From Galeruca laticollis (lineage: Eukaryota; Arthropoda; Insecta; Coleoptera; Chrysomelidae): a stretch of DNA of 64,000 nt. Under the pieces are notes generated by a model that was given only the letters and a program-made list of their open reading frames with translations, was not told the origin of the DNA and made no database searches. This document shows positions 1-11,530 of this stretch, piece after piece (position 1 is the first letter of the stretch; every line of letters begins with the position of its first letter). The DNA lies in assembly GCA_963921935.1 (NCBI GenBank), contig OY998180.1, forward strand, positions 45,035,231-45,099,230, given 5' to 3'. Position numbers and translations under genes: made by a program.

Positions 1-1640
1 GTTTCATCTAATCGCTTTATATCATCTAAATAATCATAAAAGAAAACACCTTTTCTAGTTAATAAACTAAATTGTTCAGTATTTAGATTAGAAAATTCTT
101 TTCTAAGTGGAATGAAATTTTCTGGTTCTAATGTTGATACCAATGAATCTAATGAACATCCCATAAATCTAAAAGAGTCTATAAATCTAAACCTAATATT
201 TGTATTATTATCCCAGATTGTAAAACTTATGTATTTTTCTTTATTAACAGGTAAAAGTTTAGCATAATTTCAAATACAAAATTTTTAAACTTGACATATG
301 GATCTTTAGAAAGCTCAATTTTACAATTATTATCAATTTTTTCACAATATTTGAAATGGTCATCCAATTTTTCTGGAGAAACAAAATAATTCAAACATAT
401 CACATATATATTTTTTTCTAGTATTTTTAGAGAGTTGCTTGGATAAAAGTCTTGACAAGTCTTTTATCCAAATATAGTGATACTGTATATCATCACCAAA
501 ATCATAATCATCATTATCTGACTCTGGTTCACAATCATTCTTTTTAGGAAAATATTTATTTTGAATAATCAGTAAATTGACATGCTTTTCTCTTTTTTGT
601 TTTGTTAAACGTACTGACACAACACTAAAATTTGAGTGTCTGAAAATTTCCAATTCAAAAACATTAACCGAAATATTAACATTATTTTTTTCGAAAGTTG
701 TAATCTGATTTGGGTGTACAGGAAACGTAAGACCGTTAATGTTCAAAACTTTGCTATAATGAGGATATGAACAAGTACGTGTAGGATTTTTATTAATAAC
801 GCAAGGGAACAAAGCTGAAACAATTGCCCAAGCAAAGCATGCATTATCGTCATTCTGAACGTTGATACACGCCTTTCTTTTAGCTATTATGCCTGGTAAT
901 TTAATATATGATGATATTCCACTAGCCACCTCGTATTTATTTATATTGATTTCCAGAGATATAATTTTACTTAAGGCCCACCCCGATCCTTCCTCAGAAT
1001 ATTCTGAAAGTTTTCTTAAAATGACATCTCTTACATTAACTGCAAACCATTTTTTAAAGTCAGTTGTCTTATCAATTATTTCATTTTTTGTAGAAAAATA
1101 TTTATTTTCTGTAATTTCAGTATCACCTGATTTTCTAATAAATTCTGCACAAAAACAAGTATTTACTTTCAACATATTGCATTTTTTTAATGCGTTTTTC
1201 ATTCTAGTGCTGAAAAGAAACAACGAATCATCAAAAAACTGTAAGATATCTTTCTGAGATTTATTTATAATAACCCCGGTTCGAACTCTACTTTCAAAAA
1301 TTGAATTAATATCTTCCCATTTTACTCTATTACTTCTTTTTTTATTAATAGTAAGCCCCTTTCCATATTTACTTAGATTCTGAATTATTATTCTAAACCG
1401 CTTTAAGTGACCCAAGTTGGTTTGTAGTTTACGTAATGTACCAATGGTTAGATCCTCATCACTTATTGCTAAGTTGCAAAGTCTAATGTGATATTTAGCT
1501 TGTTTTGACCATTTTTCTATATCATAAATAGTACAATTTTTTTTTGAAATAAAATATTTTCAATTGCTTGAAACTTTTTAACAATATTATCAGTTAGGAG
1601 AGCTATTTCCTCAGAATTCATTTTCAAAAAATTATAAAAA
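1..1640 (-). pseudogene. Protein-primed family B DNA polymerase (virus/Polinton-like), 5' part, broken
   Basis: The minus strand has a 351-codon open stretch (1415-360). It matches what I know of an arthropod family of large proteins whose C-terminal half is a viral/organellar-type family B DNA polymerase (DNA_pol_B_2). Landmarks are a GSGW motif, a KACINVQNDD motif, and a C-x2-F / H-x4-C metal-site-like end that is cut by a frameshift near 360. The reading resumes in another frame, breaks again near 265 where a block is missing, and returns as polymerase sequence (positions 240-1) with the family-like motif LLTRKGVFFYDYLDD before running off the window. Upstream (1640-1415) the N-terminus is also frameshifted. 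The presumed role is replication of a self-synthesising DNA element or DNA virus; this copy is dead. I recognise the family but cannot say whether the source was a Polinton or an integrated virus. Confidence 0.65.
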
Positions 1641-1731
1641 CTTACGATTTTGAAAACTGAAGCTGTTCACCTGTGTCCAGATTATTTTTCAAGGTGTTGA
1701 AATTCAATATGTACTGTTTTTGTTATGTTTT

Positions 1732-2046
1732 TTATACATTCTCCTCTATTTTGAAGTGGGTCCTAGGGGAAACCCTTTGGAAAGTTTGAAGTCCCAGGAA
1801 TGTAATGCTGAACTTCCCCGGCGTAAATTGATTTACATGCGACGCAAATGCATCCGTCACTCTTTTGGGGAGAAATACTATATTTTCTTCCAGCTCCAGA
1901 AGTATTTGGACTCCAAATTGCCCCTGGTGCACCTTTGCGCTGTTTATTCTATGTGGTGTATCCTCTGGTGAATCTTTTAGTTTTATAACGGGTTTTATTT
2001 CTGCAAAAGCAGTGCTTATTGTATTAATCTCATTTAAAAAATTCAT
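1732..2046 (-). pseudogene. Small companion protein of the PolB element, unnamed
   Basis: A 104-codon minus-strand frame lies just upstream of the polymerase in the same direction. The middle section (RINSAKVHQGQFGVQILLELEE, then VFLPKRVTD and a GKFSITFLGL block) looks like a short beta-rich protein often found next to this polymerase family in insects. An OB-fold-like nucleic-acid-binding role is possible, but this is inference from its pattern of short alternating hydrophobic strands. A GTAAGT-like donor on the minus strand near 1650 could join it to the polymerase reading frame. It has no signal peptide or membrane segment. It may be intact, but with a broken partner it is unlikely to function. 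Confidence 0.4.
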
Positions 2047-2739
2047 CTGTAATAAAGAAAGAATTATTTCAAAAGATAACAGAATAATAATAATTAAACA
2101 ATTAAGTTTTTTAAAATAGTTAAAGATGAATGAAAAAAAAATAGTAAACTTATAAATAACTTACTATGTATTGTGGAACCTTAAACGACAACTTTTCACT
2201 GGAACACTAAGTACAGTCTATTGCCTAGTATTTACTGTGAGCACTATTTAAAAGAATATTTTATTATAGAGGGGGATGCACAAGTCCAATGAGTTATTTT
2301 TGATATCCTCATCATATTTCCAGAAAACTATATTTTCTACGATTTCGTACAATCTAATCTGTTACTAACAATTATAAACCAGAAATCATGACATTGCAAT
2401 CTAATCATATTTGAAACAAGTTCACTATTGTCTGAATAAATGATTTGGCCTGCACGTGCTTCCTAACTATAGAAATAACGCATAAATATTACCTACTAAG
2501 CGAATTTAATATAATGTGAGATTTCATTTATTACAATATAAAAAAAAACCTTCTATAAAATGATATGAATTCACACACATATCCGTTTCAAAAAAAAATG
2601 TTGGTTATCAATCTAATAACAATCCTTTGAGAATTCCAAAATATAGAACCCTTGAAAAATCAGCTAACTGCATAGCCCCTCCCCCTCGTAAGCACTACCC
2701 CTCATCTCTTACACACACACAATCCTCCATATATTTTCT
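2047..2739. other. Non-coding AT-rich stretch
   Basis: I see no reading frame of note here and no terminal repeat that can be tied to the PolB element. The right end is rich in C tracts and leads into the tandem repeat that follows. Confidence 0.5.
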
Positions 2740-3215
2740 TTCTTCTAATTACTTCTTGTATACACCCTTATTTACTTTTTACGCAACCCCCCCCCCTTAG
2801 ACGCTACCCTTAAAAGCCTCTTCGCTTCTTCTAAATCACCCCCTAGATACCTTATACACGTAAAAACATACACACTTATTTACTTTTTGCATACACCCTT
2901 ATTTACGTAATCCCCGTAGACGCTCCCCTCCCCCGTAGACGCTACCCTTAAAACCCTATTCGCTTCTTCTAAATCACCCCCTAGATACCTTATACACGTA
3001 AAAACATACACACTTATTTACTTTTTGCATAACCCCTGTTCTTGTATACACCCTTACTTTTTGCGTAATCCCCGTAGACGCTACCCTTAAAAACCCCTTC
3101 GCTTCTTCTAAACCACCCTCTAGATACCTTATACACGTAACAACATACACACTTATTTACTTTTTGCATAACCCCCGTTCTTGTATACACCCTTATTTAC
3201 GTAATCCCCGTAGAC
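2740..3215. repeat. Tandem repeat, period ~139 bp, ~3.4 copies
   Basis: The motif GTAGACGCTACCCTTAAAA recurs near 2799, 2938 and 3077, with a last partial start near 3212. Between them the same order repeats: CTTCGCTTCTTCTAAA, CCCCTAGATACCTTATACACG, ACACTTATTTACTTTTTGCA and TGTATACACCCTTA. One unit carries an extra short GTAGACGCTCCCC copy. The array ends exactly where the I-like LINE fragment begins. Confidence 0.85.
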
Positions 3216-3780
3216 GGCGGGGTATTTATAGTGATAGTATTCACATATTGTCTCCAGGATTCTCTGTTGCTTTTAACCAAAAGAAGTCTTGCCTTAGCTC
3301 TAAGTTTTTTAAAAACGATCATGTTCTCTGTGGTAGGAACTCTCTTAAAAGTATTGTAGGCTTTCTTTTTATTTTTTATGGCTGTTTCTAGTTCTGGGTT
3401 CCACCATGGAACTCTTTTTGCAACATGTTTACCTCTAGATTTAAGTATGGATAAATTAGCAGCTTCTTGAATTGCATCAGTAAATTGCTCTACTTGTTCC
3501 AACACGGTCGATTCTATAACTTCAAACGAGTTTAAGGTATTTTAATATAATTCCCAGTGTGCTTTATTAAGAATCCACTTCTTCTGACCATTTGTTGTTT
3601 TGGGTTTATTTGCTAGATCAATATAAATTGGAATATGTTCCGCGTTCCATTCATGTTTAACTTTCCACTGGAAATTAATTGCAATTTGAGGGGAAGAGAT
3701 ACTGAGATCTATTGCGGAGAAGGCGTTTGATCTGGAATTCAAAAAAGTTCCTTCTCCCGTATTTAAGATTATAAGATCAT
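3197..3780 (-). pseudogene. ORF2 endonuclease C-terminus and pre-RT linker (I-like LINE)
   Basis: The minus strand continues the endonuclease cut at 8266: DLIILNTGEG, FSAIDLSISS (the conserved S-x-IDL segment with the catalytic Asp) and HIPIYIDL (the catalytic His region). After a frame break near 3540 the linker reads VPWWNPEL...KKAY and SNRESWRQYV, typical of the region before RT. The sequence ends in the tandem repeat at ~3212. No RT is present. Confidence 0.75.
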
Positions 3781-4084
3781 GTAGTGTGTGGTACCTGTAA
3801 GTAAGGTTGTGTTATTAGTTGCTGTCCGAGCATAACTAATTAGTGAGTAAAATAACAAAAATAAATTATTATGAACTGCATAAATAGTAAGCTGAAATGA
3901 GATAGTAATGAGAATTATATAAATCCATGAAAAAAGTATATAAATCAAAGTTGTTTTTCATCAAATAAATGAATGTTAACCAAAATATTGAGAACACAAC
4001 AGGTTATATAGATAAAGATAATTAATAAAAACAGTTGTCGATAACCTGAAATTATAGACGTCCACATACGATCACACGAATACC

Positions 4085-4927
4085 ATGAGCGAAGTAGAAC
4101 ACACATTGGATACCCTTCTGAATGAAATAGTTAACACCAGAAAAGAATTGCGACTTGCTATAGAGGCTTCGGAAGTGAATATTTTGTTGAAGTTTGAATC
4201 CCTAAATGAGAAAATACGAAAATTAGAAAGCGAAAATTTAGAACTTCACCACAGAGTAGAATATTTGGAGAAAGTAAGTAAAAAGAATAATATAGTCATA
4301 TTTGGGTTGAACGACCAGATTGATGAAGTGACTCCAGCAAAAATATCGGAAACATTAGCTAATATCACGGGCGTTCAAATAACATCTGAACATATTAATG
4401 ATGCATACCCTCTAGGTAAATCGGGAAACGCACCAGTTAAAGTGGAATTTTTATCCTATTTAAAGAAATTAGCTATACTTCGAAATTGCTCCAAGATAAA
4501 AGGCTCTAGTATATCGATTTCGAATGACTATACCAGACTGCAGAGAGAGACTCAAAAAATCTTAAGACATCATTTGAACGCTGCCAGAGCCAATAACCAT
4601 CATTCATACATAAAGGGTGAACGCTTATCCATAAATCAAAAAGCATACACAATCGAACAACTACAGGACCAACAAAATCAATTGAATAAACGTGGGAATA
4701 GCGCTCTTTCTACACCTACTACAAATCAAGCAATAAAAACCCCCGAGCTCCATGAAGGCACTGCCGGTGTGAGGATTGAAGTCATCAACGATATAATAGA
4801 GAAAATAAAACCGAAGGTGGGGAATCAAAATCAAGGGAATACGGACAATACTCCTAAGAAAGTAAACGTTGCAACTCTAACGACAAAAACAAGAGCAGGC
4901 TCTTCTTCTAACCAAAAAAATCACTGA
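4085..4927 (+). CDS. ORF1 coiled-coil RNA-binding protein of the nested LINE
   Basis: An intact 280-residue frame. Residues ~1-70 are a heptad-rich coiled coil (LLNEIVNTRKELRLAIE, then LNEKIRKLESENLELHHRVEYLE). It is followed by KNNIVIFGL, the start of the RRM-like domain typical of L1-type and insect LINE ORF1 proteins, and by a C-terminal region with QRETQKILRHHLNAARANN. The tail (200-280) is basic and low-complexity. Known members trimerise through the coiled coil and bind element RNA. It is separated from ORF2 by ~180 bp, as in two-ORF LINEs. There is no visible lesion, in contrast to the badly broken ORF2. Confidence 0.75.
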   Translation: MSEVEHTLDTLLNEIVNTRKELRLAIEASEVNILLKFESLNEKIRKLESENLELHHRVEYLEKVSKKNNIVIFGLNDQIDEVTPAKISETLANITGVQITSEHINDAYPLGKSGNAPVKVEFLSYLKKLAILRNCSKIKGSSISISNDYTRLQRETQKILRHHLNAARANNHHSYIKGERLSINQKAYTIEQLQDQQNQLNKRGNSALSTPTTNQAIKTPELHEGTAGVRIEVINDIIEKIKPKVGNQNQGNTDNTPKKVNVATLTTKTRAGSSSNQKNH

Positions 4928-5104
4928 TGTGTATACATGTATTTATGTGTTTATTTTAGTTTGTTTTAACTGAAATTTTATCATTACTGTATTGTACATT
5001 TTATTTTACTCTATTACTCGAACAACTAGTGTATGTTCTGTGTCTTGAGCCTACATTGATTTCTCTTTGTTTTTTTTTGAATTTCTTAATAACGTTTCAA
5101 TTAC

Positions 5105-7878
5105 TTGAAAATGGACCAATATATAAGAGATTTTAATTTTCCAAGTATTGACACATATTGTTTGACAGATTTAGGCCAATGTAATCAGTTGTTTGAGATT
5201 AATAAGCATAATGATAATTTTACGATTTTCCATAATAATATTCGAAGCATATCAAAAAATTTGGATGAGCTAAAAGTATCACTATCTGATATCCTGGGTT
5301 TTGATTGTATCGTTTTGACGGAAACATGGAAAATTATCGATACGAATCTATATAATATAGCAGGTTACAACTTAATTTATAATGAGGGCGATTTAAATCA
5401 AAATGATGGGCTGGTAGTGTATGTTAAATATGCTTTCAGTTTTGAACATAGTATTATAAGTCTGGGACCAATTAAGGTTCTAAAAGTTACAATAGATATT
5501 CACAATAATACTAGGATCGTAATTTTGGCGTGTTATAGATCACCATCACAGGAGAATTATAATCCTAAAATACCCGAGTTCATCAATAATCTGGATACTT
5601 TGTTAAGGAATAGTAGAGTAGGTACTGAGCAGTACTGCATATTTGTGGGTGATATCAACATAGACTTACTTGATTCAGATCATAATACAATAGATTACAT
5701 TAGTACCTTGAGCGAATATGGATTTGTATCGACAATAAAGAACAAAAGAAGCCATCCGAAAGGGTAACAAAGCATGTTAACTACCAAAAACTTAAGGAAT
5801 CTGTTTCTAAAATATCATGGGATTCGATAAGAAGTTGCTATGATGCAGATGATGCTACAGAGAAATTTATTTCAATAATTCAAGAAAATATTGATAAGTG
5901 CCTTTTATTATAATAGACACAACCGGAAAAATACCAAAATTGCGCCATGGATAACAAATGCTCTACTGAGATCCATAAATGAAAAGAAACGTTTATTTCA
6001 GTTAACCAAAAAAAGCCCGAATGATCGTAATATACTCTCACATTACAGACTATACAGAAATAAGTTAAACTACAAAAAAAAATATTATATTATAAAAATT
6101 AACGAAAATTCCAATAATAATAAACAACTGTGGAATGTAGTGAAAGATATTTGTGGATCAAGCAATTCACGAGTTAACATAGGAAATATTAAAGATCAAA
6201 AAGGAAATATATTAACCCATCCTCTTCAAATAGCGAATGAGTTTAACTCAACTTTTTCTGAAGTAGGGAAACATTTGGCCGAAATAGACAAAAACCGACA
6301 GCGGGTATATGATAGAGTTTCTTTCTCAAATTCAATGTTTTTGCTACCAACAAATACATTTGAGGTGAAGTCCATTATAAATGAATTGAAAAACAAAAAA
6401 GCAACTGGTATAGACGAAATTAGTGTCTAAAGGCAATATAATCATATATCCTTGATCCGCTGCAACACATAATAAACATGTGTATGAAGGTGGGAATATG
6501 GCCTAAAGCGTTCAAAAAATCTGTAATCACACCTATTTATAAAAATGGAGACAAATCCCTTCCTATTAACTATCGACCAATATCACTAGTACCACATATA
6601 TCAAATTTTTTTTAAAGAATATTGAAAATAAGATTGGATTCATACATAACCAAATATGGGTTGATATCGTCCCACCAGTTTGGATTTAAACAAAACAGTT
6701 CCGCACACAATGCTTTATTAAATTTAACAACCAAAATGTTTGATGCTGTAAATAGGAATAGAACGTGCCTATGTATTTTTTTGGATTTAGCGAAGGCATT
6801 CGATACTGTCAGCCACAGTAGTCTATTAAAAACGCTGGAGAACTACGGGATACGGGATACTTGTTTGAAGCTATTCAGGAGTTATCTCTCACATCGACAA
6901 CAGGTCGTCAAAATCAATGGATTTATTAGTGAAGAACGCGATATAACATACGGAGTACCACAGGGTACTATATTAGGCCCCGTGTTATTCAATCTCTACA
7001 TGAATGATCTATTTTATTTAAATAGCGCTGGTCATATAATTGGTTACGCGGATGATACTGCAATTGTTCATGAGGACAGTAATTCGTATGATCTAAAGCT
7101 AAAAGTTGAATCTGACCTAATGCTAATTAAGTCGTGGTTTGATAGTAAACTATTAACCATAAATTTTGAAAAAACATTTTACTTGCCTATTCTTAGCTCC
7201 AACTCATCTAGTAACCGATTTTATCCACTGAAAATATCACAGTTTGTTCAGGATTTATTTATTGAACCAACAAACAAAATAAAATATTTGGGGGTTATAT
7301 TGGATACAAATTTAAAATGGGATTGTCATATTAAATATATAATAAAAAAATTACAGTTTATTTTGCATAAATTTAGGCCCTTGAAAAAGTATATTTCTAG
7401 CCAACATCTCCGCAATTTATATTTTGGATTGGTAGAAAGCCACCTTCGATATGGAATTCAGGTTTGGGGAAGTGCGTTGGAAACTCACCTGCAGCCGTTA
7501 AATATAATCCAGAGGAGATTTCTAAAAATCATAATGTCTAAACCGAACCTCTATTCTTCAGATCTTTTGTATTCTGAAAGCAGAATATTGGATCTGAAAC
7601 AACTATACTTTTTATGCGTTTCAGTGGAATATCATAGATCAAAGAATACATACAACTTACCATCTAATTACAATACTCGGAATAGACATTTCCATACAGT
7701 CCCTAGGATGATAAAAACTAGTTGTCAGAAAACATATTCTCTCTATTCCGTTAAGATTTACAACCGTTTTCCAGATTATATTAAAAGCATCCAAAATATT
7801 CGATTATTTAAAAAGAAGCTAAAACACTTCATTTTAGAGCAGAAAAGAGAATTCTGCGATATAAAAATCGTAACGTGA
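5105..7878 (+). pseudogene. ORF2 endonuclease/reverse transcriptase of the nested LINE
   Basis: The endonuclease begins with FHNNIRSI and VLTETW and has VGDINIDLL. It is cut near 5760, where ~100 residues of its C-terminus are missing and the frame jumps. The next piece runs to a frameshift at ~5890, then 5891-6430 carries APWITNALLRSINEKKRL and stops just after KKATGIDEIS (RT start). A further piece has YRPISLVP and a stop at ~6614. The RT palm (6622-7878) is intact over FLDLAKAFDTVSH, GVPQGTILGP and YADDTA (the catalytic Asp pair), and the thumb region follows to 7878. The many independent lesions show an old, inactive copy. Confidence 0.8.
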
Positions 7879-8265
7879 GAAGTATCCACACCTACACATG
7901 GTTACAATGGCTGAAGGTTGGAGTTTTCGGTGTTCAATAACTTAAATAGTTTAATATACTACAGGTTTTTTTCTGTAGTGGTACAGGTTCATTTTCTTTA
8001 TTCCTTTAATTTTTCATATTATATTTTTTTTAAATTCATATTTTGTTGAGATATTCTGATTGTGCTATGTATTATTTGTGATATTACTACTATCATTATT
8101 GTTGCTACGTTTACTATTGTTGTAAGTGTAACTAATTTTGTCGCTGTACTTAATTTAGATACCACTTACAAGCTGTTTTTTACAGCTTCTGTGGGGCATT
8201 GTGTTTATTTACGATTTTTGATCTACATTTGTTATACTTTGTAATTTATAGTGAATAAACATATA

Positions 8266-8811
8266 TTATATTATTATATTATGTTCATTGATGATGTCTT
8301 CAATAATCTGACCTCCAGCACATATTCTTGTAGATCCCCATAAGACATTATGTACATTAAAGTCTCCTAGTATCAAGAAGGGTTCTCGTAATTGCTGAAA
8401 ACAGTTTCGAGTTTCTTGTGAGCTCCAATTTGCATTGGGCAAATAAATGTTGCATATTGTCATTTTTATAGGATAGCTAATTGAAATAGCTACGGCTTGT
8501 AATTTTGTTATTAAAGGAACCACAGAAAATGGGATGTTATCTTTTATCAGAGTGATTACACCCCATCTCGCTCTTTGATCAGGTATAACTTCTTTTCTAA
8601 CTGATTTATAACCTCTCACGTTGAAACTTTCTTGGGGTTTTAAGTATGATTCTTGTATACAGATGCAGAGAGGAGTTCTACTTAGAAGTTGAGCTTTCAA
8701 TTCCGGATAATGGAGTTTAATACCATTACAATTCCATTGTATAATATTTTCGGATACTATCATTAGGGTAGGGAGAATAAATAAGTTACATTTTGGAAAG
8801 TGAACTCCCAA
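8266..8811 (-). pseudogene. ORF2 endonuclease, N-terminal part (I-like LINE)
   Basis: An apurinic-type endonuclease domain: IIQWNCNG at the start (the Asn of the active site), then IQESY (catalytic Glu region), then LILGDFNVHN (the GDFN motif with Asp and Asn). The reading stops at EDIINEH because another LINE is inserted at this point. The rest of the domain is at 3780-3542. In the family this nuclease nicks the target strand to prime reverse transcription. Confidence 0.8.
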
Positions 8812-8982
8812 ATAAATAAATAAATATATAGATATAGACGATATAAAATAAGTGAAATAGTAATAAAAAGATTAGGAATAGTAATATACAAAAACTGTAT
8901 AAATAGGACAATAGACGAACAAGATAGGTAAATGGCAAAAATTACATATAAAAACTCGGTTTATACATTTTCGGCACTATTC

Positions 8983-10110
8983 TCAGACTGTTCTTCTCTC
9001 TCTTTTGATGGATTTCTGGGTTTGCCTTTTGTTTGGCCAACCCTTGCGAAATTTTTTTCGGGACTCACTCGCTACTGAGCTTGCCTCGGATTCACTGGTG
9101 AGTATTTCATCTGGACTTAAAAGTCGTTTTTTTGTGTTCACTGGCCTTTGGTTCGAGTCACGTGTAGAAAGAATTTTCATCGGATTGCTAGCTGGCGGAG
9201 GCATAATCTTGGTTGAAATTTTTTCATTAATTTGTTTGGTAATTTCGTCCACGATTTTAGGAATAAGACAATGAATAATATCTTCGATTTTTGTAACTTG
9301 CGAGGAGGTAGCCTGTGAATAAGATATATTGGGTCTAGGTGTTACTACTACAACTTTTTTTTTAGCTTCATAGTACGATAGGTTTTCTTTAGTTTTAACC
9401 TCTTGTATAGCTGCTTCTACCTTGAAAACTGGACACTCTCTCGATCTAGATGAGTGTGATCCTTGACAATTGACACATTCTAATGGGGGACTGCAAGGAA
9501 AGCCGGTGTGAATTTCCTCGCCACAGACCCAAACTTGTGGTTTATCACATTTTAAGGATGTATGTCCAAAGCGCTGACAACGGAAGCATCTTAATGGGGC
9601 TGGAATGTATAGCCTTACACTCAGGAAGTAGAAATCAACTTTGATTGTTTTGGGAAGATTCGGGTTATTGAAGGTAAGTATGTGGTTAGGAGTGTCTATC
9701 AATTCACCATTTCTTTTTGTTTTAATTCTGTGTACAGAAATAACACCTTGTTCCTTCAATTCACTCAAAATTTCGTCCGTTGAGCAATTTAATAGATCCG
9801 GGTAATATATAATACCTTTTGAATAATTCAATGTCTTATGCGGATAAACTTCTACTTCCATCTCACCAAACCTATCCATTTTCAATAATCTGCCACTTTG
9901 TGCGCCTGACGATGTTTCGATCATCAAACCTTCTTTACTTTTTCTCACATTTTTTACATTTCCACAATATCCAGATGGAACTTTTTGTATCACAAAAGGA
10001 CTGACTTTGGAGAAGTCATCTTCTTTTTTTTTAATCACCAGGAATCGGGGATTTGCCGCCTTTTCCTGGCTCGTTATATTGTCACTATTTTGAGAGGGTG
10101 ACACCTCCAT
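8983..10110 (-). CDS. ORF1 nucleic-acid-binding protein of an I-like LINE
   Basis: This is an uninterrupted 375-residue frame. Residues ~1-160 form the Gag-like N-terminal domain of insect LINE ORF1 proteins. Residues ~170-230 hold three cysteine motifs: CFRCQRFGHTSLKC, a degenerate CGEEIHTGFPC, and CVNCQGSHSSRSREC. This arrangement (two CCHC knuckles and one CNC/CP-type) is the pattern I know from the I/Jockey group. The C-terminus is basic and serine-rich (SESEASSVASESRKK). In the family the protein coats the element RNA and acts as a chaperone in reverse transcription. The frame is intact although ORF2 downstream is split by another LINE and has lost its RT, so any product could only act in trans. 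Confidence 0.8.
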   Translation of the reverse strand: MEVSPSQNSDNITSQEKAANPRFLVIKKKEDDFSKVSPFVIQKVPSGYCGNVKNVRKSKEGLMIETSSGAQSGRLLKMDRFGEMEVEVYPHKTLNYSKGIIYYPDLLNCSTDEILSELKEQGVISVHRIKTKRNGELIDTPNHILTFNNPNLPKTIKVDFYFLSVRLYIPAPLRCFRCQRFGHTSLKCDKPQVWVCGEEIHTGFPCSPPLECVNCQGSHSSRSRECPVFKVEAAIQEVKTKENLSYYEAKKKVVVVTPRPNISYSQATSSQVTKIEDIIHCLIPKIVDEITKQINEKISTKIMPPPASNPMKILSTRDSNQRPVNTKKRLLSPDEILTSESEASSVASESRKKFRKGWPNKRQTQKSIKRERRTV

Positions 10111-10560
10111 AGGTTTTTTTTTGGTGAGTTGTCATATAGATCCCACGTGTTGGGCAGAAAAATGTATTTGCTACAGCAGTGCTCCCTTACTGCAGTAAGG
10201 CTAAAATTCAAGTGGAGGTCGCCTGGTACCCACCAGACATCGTTTGGGGCTCCACTAACAAGGTGAGCCATTCATCCCATCAGCATGATCGTTTCCACCT
10301 TGAGATTCCGGATTTTTTATTGAGGTTTACTCCTCTAGATCAGGAAAGGGCCTGGAAAGGATAGAGGAATGGGAGAGTGCAGGGTACAGTTGGACTCTTC
10401 TGTCTGGGTTACCATACCATAGCCGAGGGTCCCGGTTTTCCGGCGCCGGAAACTCGCCGCCCGTCCCCCATATCAGGTCAGGACTTGTCAGTGTGTTCAG
10501 ATGTAACTCGGGCATGTTGGATCTTCTACTGATATTTGTTGGTGCCATCATACCGGCATA
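10111..10560 (-). other. Putative 5' leader of the I-like LINE
   Basis: This stretch is clearly GC-richer than its neighbours and lies between the gypsy gag and the LINE ORF1. It contains an open minus-strand frame (10551-10327; ends SHSSILSRPFPDLEE) that I take to be leader sequence rather than a gene, because ORF1 with its own ATG follows at 10110. Confidence 0.4.
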
Positions 10561-11372
10561 GATAGCCCCACCAGTGCCCCACTGACCATTTCTGAGCTGT
10601 TTTTTAGTTTCACTCCTCCCTTCCCGTTCTTACAGCTCCTAGGAGTGGTATTATAATTATTGTTATTGTTTCTGTAATTTGTATTTCTATTATTATTATA
10701 ATTATTGTTATTATTATATTGTTTATTGTTATCATTATTTCTATTATAATTAAATCTATTATTATTCCAATTGTTGTTTTGATTATTTGTATAACTATTT
10801 GTGTTTCTTGAATAGTTTTCGTTATTTGTATTGTCTATTCTTCTATTTTGTTGAGAAGTGTCCTGTCTTGTTGAATTCCTTCCTACTCTTTGTAGATACA
10901 TAGATAATTGACAAAGTTTTCTTATGTTCTGCACCGCAATTGTTTCAGCTAACTCTGCCTTAAAATGTCTTGCTATGAACATAACAATTACCTCTTCAGG
11001 AATTGGTGGTTCCAAATATTGTGTCATGGCATGCATATGAATTACATAGTTATTTAAACTATGGCTTCTGTTTTCACGAAATTTGCCGAAACATAGCTGT
11101 TCTCTCACAGTTTCGAAATCATTAAATTCCACCATATCCTTTTCTCTTGCCGCAAACCATATTAGTGCATGATTTTCTAGGTGATCTCTTACTATTTCCT
11201 TGATATCCTCAATATTGTTGATACCTCTTATCCTGTTCTTTAATATCCTAATACATATTCTTGGGTGCAACTTCTTTATATTCCCATCGAATTTTTGATT
11301 TGCTGATCCATAAATTGTTTTTATTCCCCCAATATATTCCATATTTCCACCTTTTCTTTCTATTTGTTCCAC
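10548..11372 (-). pseudogene. Ty3/gypsy Gag, capsid and Asn-rich region
   Basis: A retrotransposon Gag capsid core: KFDGNIKKLHP, a middle block with WFAAREKD, then ETVREQLCFGKF and the YLEPPIPEEV block. A long Asn/Tyr/Arg tract follows (roughly residues 165-245), as in several insect gypsy Gags. The 3' part of the element is missing because the I-like LINE starts at ~10560, so nucleocapsid knuckles, protease and polymerase are absent. The N-terminal coiled-coil part lies upstream in other frames (11531-12216). Confidence 0.7.
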
Positions 11373-11530
11373 TTTTCCTTAAATATTTTTCATTTCCATG
11401 GTTAATTCCCTCTTTATTTTGTTGTTTTCTTCTTCTGCTATTTGAAAATTCATTTTTATTTCTTTATTTATATCTGCCTCCATATTTTGCATATTTTTAT
11501 TCGTTGTCATAATGTCTCTGTCTAGTTTTG

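Larger units (their letters stand above)
3780..8281 (+). mobile_element. Second LINE (CR1/L2/Jockey-like), nested, nearly full length, dead
   Basis: This element sits in opposite orientation inside the endonuclease of the I-like LINE. It has a ~300-bp leader, ORF1 (4085-4927), a ~180-bp gap, ORF2 with endonuclease and RT (5105-7878), a ~380-bp AT-rich trailer, and a 3' end of short ATT/ATATT units (near 8255-8281) instead of a long poly(A). The joined host sequence at the two ends reads through with only an ATG(T) overlap, so the target duplication is at most ~4 bp. The exact clade is uncertain; the short repeated 3' tail and YADD-type RT favour CR1/L2-like groups. Confidence 0.75.
3212..10560 (-). 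mobile_element. I-clade non-LTR retrotransposon (LINE-1 of this window), interrupted and lacking RT
   Basis: Reading the minus strand from about 10560 gives a GC-richer 5' leader, an ORF1 with three zinc knuckles (10110-8983), and the start of ORF2 with an endonuclease (8811-8266). A foreign LINE then sits at about 3780-8280. The endonuclease continues at 3780-3542, followed by the linker before RT (3505-3212). The break falls inside one conserved block: INEH before the insert and DLIILNTG after it. All RT and 3' sequence is missing and the element ends in a ~139-bp tandem repeat. Loss of the 3' end is unlike the usual 5' truncation of LINEs and points to a later deletion. Confidence 0.8.

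Noticed and set aside
862..1257. Plus-strand frame of 131 codons
   Set aside because: Opposite-strand shadow of the PolB coding sequence.
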